Source of the DNA: Bursaphelenchus xylophilus
Taxonomy: Eukaryota > Nematoda > Chromadorea > Rhabditida > Aphelenchoididae
NCBI GenBank assembly: GCA_904066235.2
Contig: CAJFCV020000006.1
Location: 12,758,980 to 12,822,979, forward strand
Direction: 5' to 3'
DNA: 64,000 nucleotides
How positions within the stretch are numbered: the first letter of the stretch is position 1; every line of letters starts with the position of its first letter. Below, in pieces: positions 35,110 to 46,600 of the stretch. Under the pieces are notes generated by a model that saw nothing but the letters and a program-made list of their open reading frames with translations, searched no databases and was not told where the DNA came from. A program made the position numbers and the translations under genes.

Positions 35110-38100
35110 CTACAAATGAAAATGAAATATTTTTCAAGGGAAAACATATTTGGAGATGGAAATTAATTGTAAATCCGCGGTAAAAATTTGGAAAAACGGC
35201 TGTAAGAAGCAGGAAGAAATGAGGGACCGTCTGTTTATGTTTTGAAGAAAAGAAAATGAGGATTACTATAAAGGGACTTTACTTTATAACACATTGTATT
35301 CCCGTAGGCAAATAATAGGGGAGGACGCGGTAAAAAACTTTTCATATGGCGCATGTTGTCGCAAAAATACTTTCTGTTCCTCGAAAGTCTTATATCATAT
35401 CACTCTGAAAATTGCGGTTATAAATGCGTCTTCGATTTTTAGCCTGGGGTTGAAAGGCAAGTCCAGAAAAATTTTGTTCAACTTCTGTGGGCTTTCGATG
35501 CCAACGTCAAAAAGAACGGTAAAAACAAAAAAAATCGAAAGACCATACATGGCTCACCAGAATAAAGGATTTAAAAGCCAGCTCAATAAAATTTTTCCGT
35601 GTTACTCAGCACTGATTAGTCGGCCTTTGTCGGATATCCCAACGGATAAGACTAGAAAAAACAAGTTTACGTGGAGAAGAAACGATTAAAAATTTAAGTC
35701 CCTCGTGCACTTGAACGCTGTTCGGCGTTCTCGAAAATTGCAAGAAAAAAGAACGGCGGGAAATCAAAAAGAATATGGCCGCAGGTTTTGGACGTGCCGC
35801 CCATTAAGCCAGTAAGTGGAAGTGACTGATGGAAGGTAAAAAAAGGAGGGCAATACACTCGGCATGCCTACTAGAGACTTTCCTTACAACACAATTAAAC
35901 CTGCAGTCAAATACACAAGCCAGTGCAACAAATCTGGAGGGATCAAACCCATTGTTCGATACAATATAGCGAAGTCATTTTACGGAGGTTCCTTTTGGCC
36001 AAAGACCTTTTCCTTTTGTTTACAGGGCCCATTGTATTTGTATTAATTTGGAAAATTCAATGCAGCTTCGAAAAAACACGAGAAAACTCAAGTGTTTGAT
36101 GAAAACAGTGATGTCATATATCTTTTTGCTTAAAATTTGTTCTACTTGGTAACTCAATAATTGCAATCCGAGTTTCTTAAAAACATATTTCTATTATAAA
36201 TATACATACACTTTGTCTCAACTAACGCGAAAAAAGTCACTTGAAGTTAACCGGAAATTCGACAAAAAATGGAGGATGCCCAACCGAGTCGAAGAGCCCA
36301 CAAGCATGGCCAGCGAAACACAAAAGAATCGCCGGCATGCATGTTAATCGGAGGCTACCGTATGGAAATTATTTTCACGAAAAAACTTTTTCTTTGACGA
36401 AATGAAAAATGCCGGGTGCTGAAAGAAGCGGTTTAGTCAAAACGCAGCTAACTCGATAGTGAAAAAGTTAGCCCAATATTGAAATTAGTGGGGTCAAGAG
36501 ATATTGTTGGCTTTCAAAAAAAATTGCAAAATCGCGTCTTCGTTACTTTTTGGTATTCGAAGACTTAGCTATTATACTTATACATCCATTAAGCGGGGTT
36601 GAAAAATAAAAGAAAGAAACAAAAAACAAACAACGGAAAATACCAGTCGCTTCTAAAAGCGCATTAAACTATTACAACTATCAAACTGCGGAAGTATCTG
36701 CTTACAAAAGGCGGTAAATCAAACAAAATTTATATGTCATGTGTGGACATATAAAAGATTCATTTACACCAACACAGAACGATCCTATGAGATGAGATTT
36801 GAAACGTGATTATCAGATTTTCGTGGTTTTCAAACCTTGTGTTCAAAAAATCGATGAAACTCGGAACCATCGGTAACCCCGAGCTTCACCGACACGTTGG
36901 GAACATATTACTAGCAAATCAGCGTTTTATTCAAAGGACCATCCAACTTCCTAACCTTCTAAGAGAGGTTTACAAAATTTTTTGACCTATAGTGGAATTC
37001 TATTCAACGAATTGCAAGAAAATAAAACAATTACACGTCATAGGAGGGTTTCTTTGTTCGGAGAGTTATTTTGGCCTACGAATTCTGTATAAGCCTACCA
37101 GGTTCGCCATAAAACTACAGTGACTCTTGGGCAGCCATATTTGGAACAGTTAAACTGATCTGAAAAAATCAGGGAGATTTCGCATTGCAAATGCACAGCT
37201 AACCCCACACTCGGTCTTTAAACCCAATCATTTGGCCATTAGACTTGGGCATCTGGTTCGACAGGAATACGGGGTTTAGCTGCACAGCAAAACCTTTAAA
37301 CTAGCCACACCCTTACATGAGAAAATGTTTTCAAAAATTTCCAAAAACATTTTGTTTCGCAAATAGACATGCTTACTATGATAACATGTATAAAGCTTGA
37401 GCAAAAAGAAATCAAAGCCATGGCACAAAAATTATTTTACGTGGACACTGCAACATAATGCAGGAAAATCCTTTCCTACATTTTCCATTTATAATATATT
37501 GATAAATTACGTGCGCTCCACACTTTTGTTTAACACTTAAAACACCTGAAACGCATTTCTAACGCCTTAAAAACCCGAAAACATTCTTGAGGGCCATTTC
37601 ACGTTGATTAGAGCTTATTATAACTGCAAACAGTTCAACAGAACCGAAATTTTACTTTGCAAATTGTACGTCGATTGGAATTATAATCCAATTTGCTCCA
37701 TAAAAATTCAAGCCCCTTAATTTCATGTTACCTGAATCGCGTGACACACCATTACGAATATATCTGAAAAGAAATTTGAGGCGAGAAAGATTTAGCGGAT
37801 GACGGCAATTATGCAAAGGGCGAGGTTTCTGCCAAATGACGTAGTCTTATTAAGACAACGATGGGACATCGCGAGGTCCATTCTTTAGGTCCACACATAG
37901 GCCGCTTGTGTCTCTGTGCCGACAGCAACAGCCAGCTGAGTCGACAAACTTTGAGCGGGTGCAGTGCAAAAAGAATTTGGGATAGCTTTGCGCTGAAATT
38001 ACCGATCTCAGCTGAATAAACATTAAGGGAAATTATGGGTTATCATAACCATACATAATATCACAAAAAATAAAGAGCGAGAGCATAAGAGTTGTATTGT

Positions 38101-38639
38101 ATACGAAAGGAAAGCTCTGCAGTCTAGACCGGAAGCATCATCAATTTCAAGGGCAAAAAATATCGAGGACAAAACTTCAACAGTGTCCAAAAACAAGAGA
38201 ATTGGTTTTACCTGTCCCGCCTTTTAAGTCGACTTCCATTTTATTTTCGGACCTTGCAGTTTATTTGTGTAATTTCCCGCCTGTTATCGGGCTTTTGCCG
38301 AATTTCAAAAAATCGCACTAGTGAACAGCCGTCCTCATCCGACCAAAAAACGATTGCAATTTGGAGCAGATCCCTTTGGGCCAGAAATTGGACGCCTATA
38401 GCGAATAAAAAGCCGCCAATTATTTCCGACAGAAATGTGAGCCGGACCTAGGACAGAAAATGAACCATGTAAAAGGGATCCGCGGGGGATACGGTGGAAA
38501 AAACTGAAAATTTGTACAAGCTGCCATTTTTAGCTTTTAGAACCCATATATGTATATCAACAGACTACGTTATCGCATAGATGAAGCGTCGATGACGTTC
38601 ACAGCAGCGTTGCTGACAAGCTCATCCCTTAATTCATCG

Positions 38640-38950
38640 GCTTACTTGTCATAACGACGGGTCGCCGCAGCAGAATGTAAAAAAAGGCTGCAGTCGCGCA
38701 CCAAATCTCCAGCTTCGGTAGCCGCCGCAAAGCGATGATGGGCGATTCTGAGGCGCGACAATCCGCCGTTATTTTCCCGACAAACTGATGCTAAGCGGGC
38801 CGAAAAAGTCTTGAAGGGTTTTCGCACCGTGCGGGCGCATTCATTCGGCGTTGCGGCGAGGTGTCGCGCGATAAAAAATTTGGCGGGGTACGAAGTACCG
38901 CGAGAAGAACGAAAACGCACTGGGTGTGCCAGGACTTTATGGCTCGACTA
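38640..38950. repeat. Decayed composite MITE
   Basis: This GC-richer island shares gcgcgacaatccgccgttat and ttcccgacaaactgatgct with the MITE at 23200-23358. It ends with ggactttatggctcgactagta, which resembles the terminus of the element at 904-1103. It looks like two nested or adjacent elements. Confidence 0.5.
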
Positions 38951-41554
38951 GTAAAAGACAAAACGTTTAAGAAAATTCACGACGCGTTTCAGACCCGTTA
39001 ACAAACCAATCTTCCGACAACGCCCAAAAGTTGAGATAGGTCCCGTGGGTCCGCAAATTGTATTCGTCTCCACTGACCCAAGACTTCGAAAACGCAAAAC
39101 TAAGTCTTCACGATTATTTCCCTTTCGTCTTGACCAACTGTTTATAAAAAATACTTAATCGAAAACGGCGGATTTGAAAACAATGTTGATTGAAGACTTT
39201 GGACGAATGACAAAAAACAACATGATTAGAAACAGTTTTTACGACATTTTGTTTTCCAATTCTGCGAAATGCGCAGTTCAAAGAAGATTTTAATCCGGGT
39301 ATTTTAAGCCTAATTTTTTTACGAATATTTTTTCAGTGCTGATTATTTTTCAGTTCTAAAAATGTTTAGGGAACTCCACGCACCTCGTCGCATCCTTTTC
39401 TGCATTACACAAGAAAGAGACAGAAATTTCATTCCTCAGGCCTTTTAAGCCGGGCTTCGAAAGTCTTCCATTAAAACTGCCGTAAGCATACAAATGAATT
39501 TTATGCCTTGTTATGAGGGATTAACCGAGCATCCAACGTCAATGGGATTGCAAATCCTCGACTTCTATGGCCATCGACCAAACACAAGTCTTAAAACATC
39601 CCTTTCCATAACGAATCTTTAGCACGAAAAGAAATCTATAAATCTTAGAGGGTTGAGTTAAACGTGCCTCCATATTTACATACGCCTAAAGTTTGGCATA
39701 AATTAAAAGCAAGGTATGACCTTAGGTTGGTGCAAATTCTTGGCCGGGCCAAAGCAAGATTGAAACGGGCCGGGCCGGCCCGACCTCCTCCACCGGGAGC
39801 CATGTATAATTGAAAGACAGTTACCACGCGCTCATCAGAAAAAAGACTCGTCGCTAGGAAAGAAAGTTAATTTATCACAGTACCCTAAACCTGTAGATGG
39901 GCGTTTCTAAAACTAGCCGCTCTAAAACAGGGCCTGTTTTGCGCACGATTCCTCTTCATCGGCTGCACTGTGACCCCCTCACTACGCAAAGTATCCGAAT
40001 ATGGCCGAAATGCTCACAACCTATTAAACTTATTTGCGCGCATGGTGGAAACTACTTTTACCCCAGTGCTAACACCATTACGGGCCTAATTGGTGAACGA
40101 AACGCAAAATGTATGCGAGCCGGCGAAAACTCTCAAATTTTCCTCGCGGGCTAGGAAACGGAGTTGTCAACAAGCTTATCGGATTTTCACGCAATTACCG
40201 ACATGGCGCGTCAAAAGTAAGGTGCCTAAAAAATATCAACTAAAAGTTTTAATTTGAAAAACACTCAAAGTGGACAGCTTTCGTTAAAATAAAACTAACG
40301 GTCAAAGTGCCAACGTACGTTTCCAAATCGAAAGTTGGCAAAAATTATATATTCTGCGTGCAAGTGGACAAACTGTCATCATTTAGAATGTAACATTTGT
40401 CTCTCGAGAAAGTTTTTAGAGTGCTTTCCGGCCACACCAAATCCCCTGGATCAACATCGCACTGTTTTGATGGATTAAGATGGCTGGTTTTTGGCCATCT
40501 TGACGTTAATTAAAGCAGAGTTCTTCATAGAAAAAGCATCATGACTCAAAAACGTAAAGTGTTAATAAATAAAAAGAGAAATTAGATGGGTCGTTAAGAA
40601 CTGGACAAAGTGTTAACGCTCGGAAAGAACGTCACTGGGTAACAATTGGTCAACGGTTTTGTACGTTCATAAAACGCTGGATTTATCATACGAATTCATT
40701 GGCGACTAATGCCTAGTGTTGTCACTGTGTGCCGTTAAAGAGAATTTTTGTCTGCCGAATCTTTAAAATATTTGGCGCGGTGTACTAACACGAATGCCTT
40801 ATAATAAACGGTACCTGCGCCTTTAACCAGCCTATTACATGTTTACTACATGTTTCCCAACCTGAAATAAGAAACTACCCCTAATTATCCAAATAACTCA
40901 ATGGTAGAATCATATAATATCCGAGGGCAATACAATTCAAGTGGGCGTGTTTACGAGGTAGTATTAGTGCGAAGAGCACGCGTTTTATCCATTCAACAGG
41001 ATAAAAAGAGATTAGAAGATTACGAAAAATTTGAGTAGAAAACGTTTTACTAAACCCAGTACAGAGACTTTTACCCTTCGTTAAGATAACGACAACCAAC
41101 GATTCAAAAGTAATGAAATTGTTCTGCACACGAAATAACAGCTTCCCTCGACTAAAACAGATTCACTCGTCCAAACCCCATGCTATAACGAATAACAATT
41201 TTTTTGGTATTATCACTATACAGAATTCAAATACAAGCCTTTTTCCTCAAAAAATGTTGAGTTAGTTAAAGGCTTCCCATGAAACAAGCAATAAATCCAA
41301 ACAAAAGAAAGGGAAATTTTTTGTCCGGAGGCCATAAATCTTCCTCCTTGGCTTTAAGCTTAAATAAATGGCAAACACCGAAAAGATTATAATGCATATT
41401 CATAATAGTTAGGCGTGGTTGCAACAAAACAAAAACAAGGCAATGCAGGGAACCCCAAAATAGGACAAAAATGTGTCCAGGCGCTTTTCACATCGGCATA
41501 AACGAAGTTCCACAATCGACAAAAGAAATAGTACACCTAAGAGAAAATCCGCAA

Positions 41555-41870
41555 TAAATTGACATTTGCACTTTGCGGGCAGACGCTTTGCGGGCAGCCG
41601 AAGTTTGCGGGCAGGGTTGACATTTGCGAGCAGAGTGGAAATTTGTGGGCAGCCGACATTTCCGGGCAGCAAGACGGAAGGATTACGGCGATCCTAGGGA
41701 TCTTTCGAAAGTCCGCCGACACTTGCAGCCGACATTTTTTGAAAAACAGAAACTCTTTGTAATACCTTTTTTCCTCTTTATTTTGTCCGCAGAGTGGTGC
41801 CCGCAAAAATTCTGGCCGCAAAATGGCAGCCGCAAAGTGGCTGCCTGCAAAAGTCGCGACGCCCCGAGCA
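41555..41870. repeat. Element with subterminal GCGGGCAG repeats
   Basis: The left part carries several direct copies of ttgcgggcag (41570, 41585, 41605 and nearby variants). The right part carries inverse copies (gcccgcaaaaa, ggcagccgcaaagtggctgc, ctgcctgcaaaa). Clustered subterminal repeats in opposite orientation suggest a degenerate non-autonomous DNA transposon. Confidence 0.45.
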
Positions 41871-42925
41871 ATGCCATTGCCAACGCCGTTTTTGGTTCTG
41901 AAGCACAATCCGTATGTACACTTAGCTCAAATGAGCGTTTTAAGAAAAAACGAAAAAGTTATCCAGTCCACTGAGATATGTCTACAATTGAAGCACAGCG
42001 CCTAATTTGCCATCCGCTGATACTAAACGAATGATTCATTTAAGACCACCTCCACATTGCAATTCAAAGCCCATTAAACGGAAAGATAATCGGTCAGAAT
42101 TGGATAGGTTTTGATGAAGCTAGGAATTAACTGCGTCGGAAATAAGGATCACGACGATAATCCCATTTGTCATAAGCGGATTTCCGGAAAATTGGGAAAC
42201 TATTCGAGTGTAATTAAAAAGACGCCGAAATTTCTAATTCAGAGCAAAAGAGATAAAAAACATTCGAAAAAATTAAGGACGTTGGCATAATATCTTTGAT
42301 TCTAATATCTGCAATAAATACACTTTACTCAACTTTTTTGGGCGGCAGCACCAATTTGAATTTCAAATTTCGGCAATGCAACACGCATAATATTGTAATA
42401 TTGCGTGTAACGGCTCCACAAATAAGATTTGTTTCCGTTTCGGGTGCTTCGGAAAAAGAAATATATTGCTGTTTTGAAAAACGCAAGGCCAAATCGAAAC
42501 TAATTTTGGCGTGGCGGCGAGAAAATTATGGAAATTTTCAGAGCGTATGGGCGTTCAAAAACCCTGCGCAGTGCGTGTTTTCATTTTCTGTTTACTAATA
42601 AAATTGAATGGACTTTAGAATTAATACTACTATTATATTTGTTTCTGGCAGCTCAAGTTGAGAAACACCGTCTTTAGATGGCCATATATGATCAACGAAA
42701 ACTTTGGCAACACAATGCAAAACATTAGAAACAGACAGGCTGAAACCTTGTATAAGTAAATATAAAAACAAAAACTCGCAAGCTTAATGAAACTTCAATC
42801 AAACACATGTATGTATCTACTGTAAACAAGAAGAGTAACGAGCTCTCTTTCACAATTTACTGCACTACATGCATATTAACGCAAGAATTTTGTAATTTGA
42901 TATTATGTGTGTTTTAAATTAACCT

Positions 42926-43390
42926 ACAAAGTAATTGCCGCAAGTCCGACGCTCAGATTTTGTAAAATTTGGCCCACACTTCGAACAAACGCCATATATC
43001 AGTCAATAAAAATTTTAGCTCACGGTTTGGAGGTTCAGCAAAGATACTCAACGATTTTCGCGTCGATTATATGCAAAACGTGGAGAGCGGCCACAGAGAA
43101 AGCACAAAACTGGAAAAGGACTTTGATCATACCTTTCCCAGTTTTGTGCGGTAAGAAATCCCAGTCTTGTGCGATAAGAAATTTTCGTGAAAATCTTACG
43201 TTCAGCAGTAAAAATGGGTACGACACCTTTTATGCCAAAACCCGCAAAAAACTGCCGCAATTTTGTCAACTTTCTAGTCTCGCCCGTTTCTGCAGACTCT
43301 TGCACATTTCGTGAAAAAAAACTTTTTCTAAATTTGTTCCAAGTTTTCTCAAAATCTGAAAGTCGCCCTGGGGGGTACTTCCACTGTTAG
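42926..43390 (-). repeat. MITE family A copy
   Basis: The left end ..gccgcaagtccgacgctcagattttg and right end ..ggggggtacttccactgtta match, in diverged form, the termini of the intact element at 57174-57616. The internal gatactcaacgattttcgcg, aaaacgtggagagcggccac words match its complement. It lies 230 nt upstream of the EB/deacetylase start codon. Confidence 0.55.
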
Positions 43391-43620
43391 TTAAAATCAA
43401 CTCGCTTTGTTATATCTTCGGTTAGTGAGCCAACTGGCCGTTTCGCATCAAAACGCAAACGCCGCCCGGAGTAGCCTTCGCCACAACTGATCAAACAAAG
43501 CAAACCGAAACTTCATACAGTCCACTCCCGAAACGGGGAACCAAATTTGGCCTTGGGTTTCGTGACTTTAATTCATAGCCTTTTTTTTAAATTTTATAAC
43601 GTTTAAAAAGTTTTCAGTTT

Positions 43621-46600
43621 ATGCGTCAAATACTGGTTTTCCTCTTGTTGATCAACGTCTGGCGGGTTAAATGTTGGCCATTCTGTCCCTGTCATGACCT
43701 GCATGCCCAATGTGTGAGTGGAATATGCCAATGTGTTAGAGGCTACCTAAAAGATCCTCAAACTGGTTTATGCAAGCGAGCCGTCGGCAAGTTTCAGCTC
43801 GGGCGAGCATGCAGCTTCACCAGAGACTGCAAACATATACATCATGTTTGCGTAAATGGAGAATGTAAATGTGCGCCGAATTTCGTACAGGTGAAAGGAA
43901 AATGTCGTCAAGGTAAGTTGTTCTTTTGGTTTTCCAAAGCGCATCACAGTGAAGTGTTAACTATGGAGTTTGCACTCTTGTAGAAAATTAAAACACGATT
44001 TCTGAGTCACTGTATCAGCCGTGGACATTCAAAAAGATCGATTTTGAGATTTTTGTTTTAAAATGACCGGGGGCATCCTACTAGCGTGTTACCGTCACAT
44101 TTTTGCCCAATTCTTCCGTTAACCTACTGTAATTTACAATAGTATGATTTTACAGTAATCGGGTATTACTCAAAAAGTACGCATCGTAATTGGCTGAAAT
44201 TGGTAGTATAAGGGTTTTGGCACCTTATCATTACAATGGATGCCGAATTTTGGCTGTTGGGTTACTGTAACATAGTGAAACCTTTGTTCGGCCGCACAAA
44301 ATCGGCCGTAAAAAATTTTTTCCTGAAAACCCACAGCCAATTTTTGGATATATTAATAAGCATAAAATTCTGCTATAGAAACGTTAAAAAAATGTGCGAA
44401 AAGTCATAATACCAATTTCGTGGTATAGTGGATTTTGGTCAAAATTTGTAATCGGAAGGTCCCGGGTTCGATTGCCACTGGACGAAAAATGTAACAGGCT
44501 GCATAGAACCTTAGGAAATCGACCCGGATGGGTTTGTTAGACACATTTAAGCCATATAAGACTATATCCAAGTCGTTAATGCAAATTTTAACATATTTTT
44601 TGAAGGTAAAATCATCGTTTTGGTTTTATTGGATTTTCGGACAAGCTTAGTTGCAGAAAACCGGTAAAAATAAAACACATTGGGTTTTCGAGCATACTCA
44701 ATTCAATGAAAGCGAGTTTTCGGAACCAAGGTTACTGTAACATAGAAAAACTAAGGTTCGGCCGTTAAAAATCGGCCGTAAAATTTTTCTTTTCAACGTC
44801 AAGCTGACAGATATTTGATTTTCGGAATCACCGTAAAATTCTGCTCTATAAACAATCAAAAAACGATTTTTTTATTTACAACGATTTATTTTGTGGGGAA
44901 TTACTTTTAAATTTTAAAATTGTAAATAAAACTATGTGAGCGAAAGAATTAGAGTAAAATACTTCAAGGACAAGCTAAAGCCACGAATTCAATTAATTGC
45001 AGGCCAAAAACTCAAAATAATTTTTTTCTTATTTTCGCACAAGATTTATGGACTTGAAAATTTCGGTGCAAATATAAAAAATCTGTGACACGCAAAAAAT
45101 GGAGTTAAGACACAGTATAAGATGTCTTTAGAACAGAATTTTACGGTGATTCCGAAAATCGAATAACTATCGACTTGACGTCGAAAAGAAAAATTTTACG
45201 GCCGATTTTTAACGGCCGAACCTTTGTTTTTCTATGTTACAGTAACCTTGGTTCCGAAAAATTGCTTTCTTTGAATTGTGTATGCTCGAAAACCTTGTAT
45301 GTTCTATTTTTACCGGTTTTCTGCAACTGAGCTTGTCGGAAAATCCAATAAAACCGAAACGATTATTTTACTTTCAAAAAATATGTTAAAATTTGCATAA
45401 ACGTCTTGGATATAGTCTTATATGGCTTAAATGTGTCTAACAAACCCATCCGGGGCGATTTCCTAAGGTTCTATTCAGCCTGTTACATTTTTCGTCCAGT
45501 GGGAATCGAACCCGGGACCTTCCGATTACAAATTTTGACCAAAATCCACTATACCACGAAATTGGTATTATGACTTTTCGCACATTTTTTTAACGTTTCT
45601 ATAGCAGAATTTTATGCTTATTAACATATCCAAAAATTGGCTGTGGGTTTTCAGAAACAAATTTTTTATGGCCGATTTTGTGCGGCCGAACAAAGGTTTC
45701 ACTATGTTACAGTAACCCAACAGCCAAAATTCGGCATCCATTGTAATGATAAGGTGCCAAAACCCTTATACTACCAATTTCAGCCAATTACGATGCGTAC
45801 TTTTTGAGTAATACCCGATTACTGTAAAATCATACTATTGTAAATTACAGTAGGTTAACGGAAGAATTGGGCAAAAATGTGACGGTAACACGCTAGTAGG
45901 ATGCCCCCGGTCATTTTAAAACAAAAATCTCAAAATCGATCTTTTTGAATGTCCACGGCTGATACAGTGACTCAGAAATCGTGTTTTAACGAAAAAAAAC
46001 TTTTTTAACCCCATTATTCTCAGCTGAATTGATGGATTCAACGCTCAAATTTTGATGAAACTTGACGCAAATCTAGAACGTTTTTTTTCCAATACATACG
46101 CGTGATTTCTTGCATACGCTTTACACCGACTTTTGTCGAATGCTGGAAAAATGTAAAATCTTTAAAAATTTTGGCATAAAGAGATTTGCACCTTTGTACG
46201 TATTTCTACAGTAGGGGATAGCCTTTCCACAAAAACCGTTTTTTCCATGCGAAACTAGCAAAAATATAGCCAAAAAATGTTCCCTCTGACAGGTCCCCAC
46301 GCTTTGTGCATTCTCTCGTTGAAAATGGTGGTTACTACTTTTTGAAGTCTGTTTTCGCATCATGAAATTAATATTAGCCTTTAGCATTACAACTGGGTGA
46401 TCATGGTTGTCTCGAGAGCATCGAATGTGGAAAAGGTCGAGCCGATTTGCTATGCGTTGATTCTCAGTGCAAATGCGCCGTGGGGTATATACAAGTTGGA
46501 CGTAAATGTGTCTTAAGTAAGTATTCATAAAAAACCAACATTCGGAGATTTGGTAAAAATAAAGAAAATCAGCCGTATACTAGCCCATTCGCAAAGTCGC

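Larger units (their letters stand above)
35110..43620. other. Gene-poor 8.5-kb region
   Basis: AT-rich DNA before the EB/deacetylase gene. No exon could be supported on either strand. It holds decayed repeats at about 38640-38950, 41555-41870 and 42926-43390 (separate entries). It must include the promoter of the large + strand gene and probably the missing 5' exon of the minus-strand membrane protein. Confidence 0.55.
43988..45989. mobile_element. 2.0-kb foldback (palindromic) element in intron 1 of the EB gene
   Basis: The left arm (43988-about 44852) is mirrored by the right arm (about 45126-45989). For example, ttaaaacacgatttctgagt at the left end is the complement of the right end. Arms are about 865 nt with only scattered mismatches, and the loop is about 270 nt. 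The arms contain repeated gttactgtaacatag and ttcggccg..aaatcggccgtaaaa words, and a tRNA-like sequence. There is no open frame of note, so it is non-autonomous. No clear target-site duplication was found. Confidence 0.85.

Noticed and set aside
35294..35689. 131-codon plus-strand frame
   Set aside because: Basic, low-complexity sequence with no recognised domain, in a gene-poor region.
44412..44482. Functional tRNA-Thr gene
   Set aside because: A and B boxes are present, but the anticodon stem does not pair and the T stem has mismatches.
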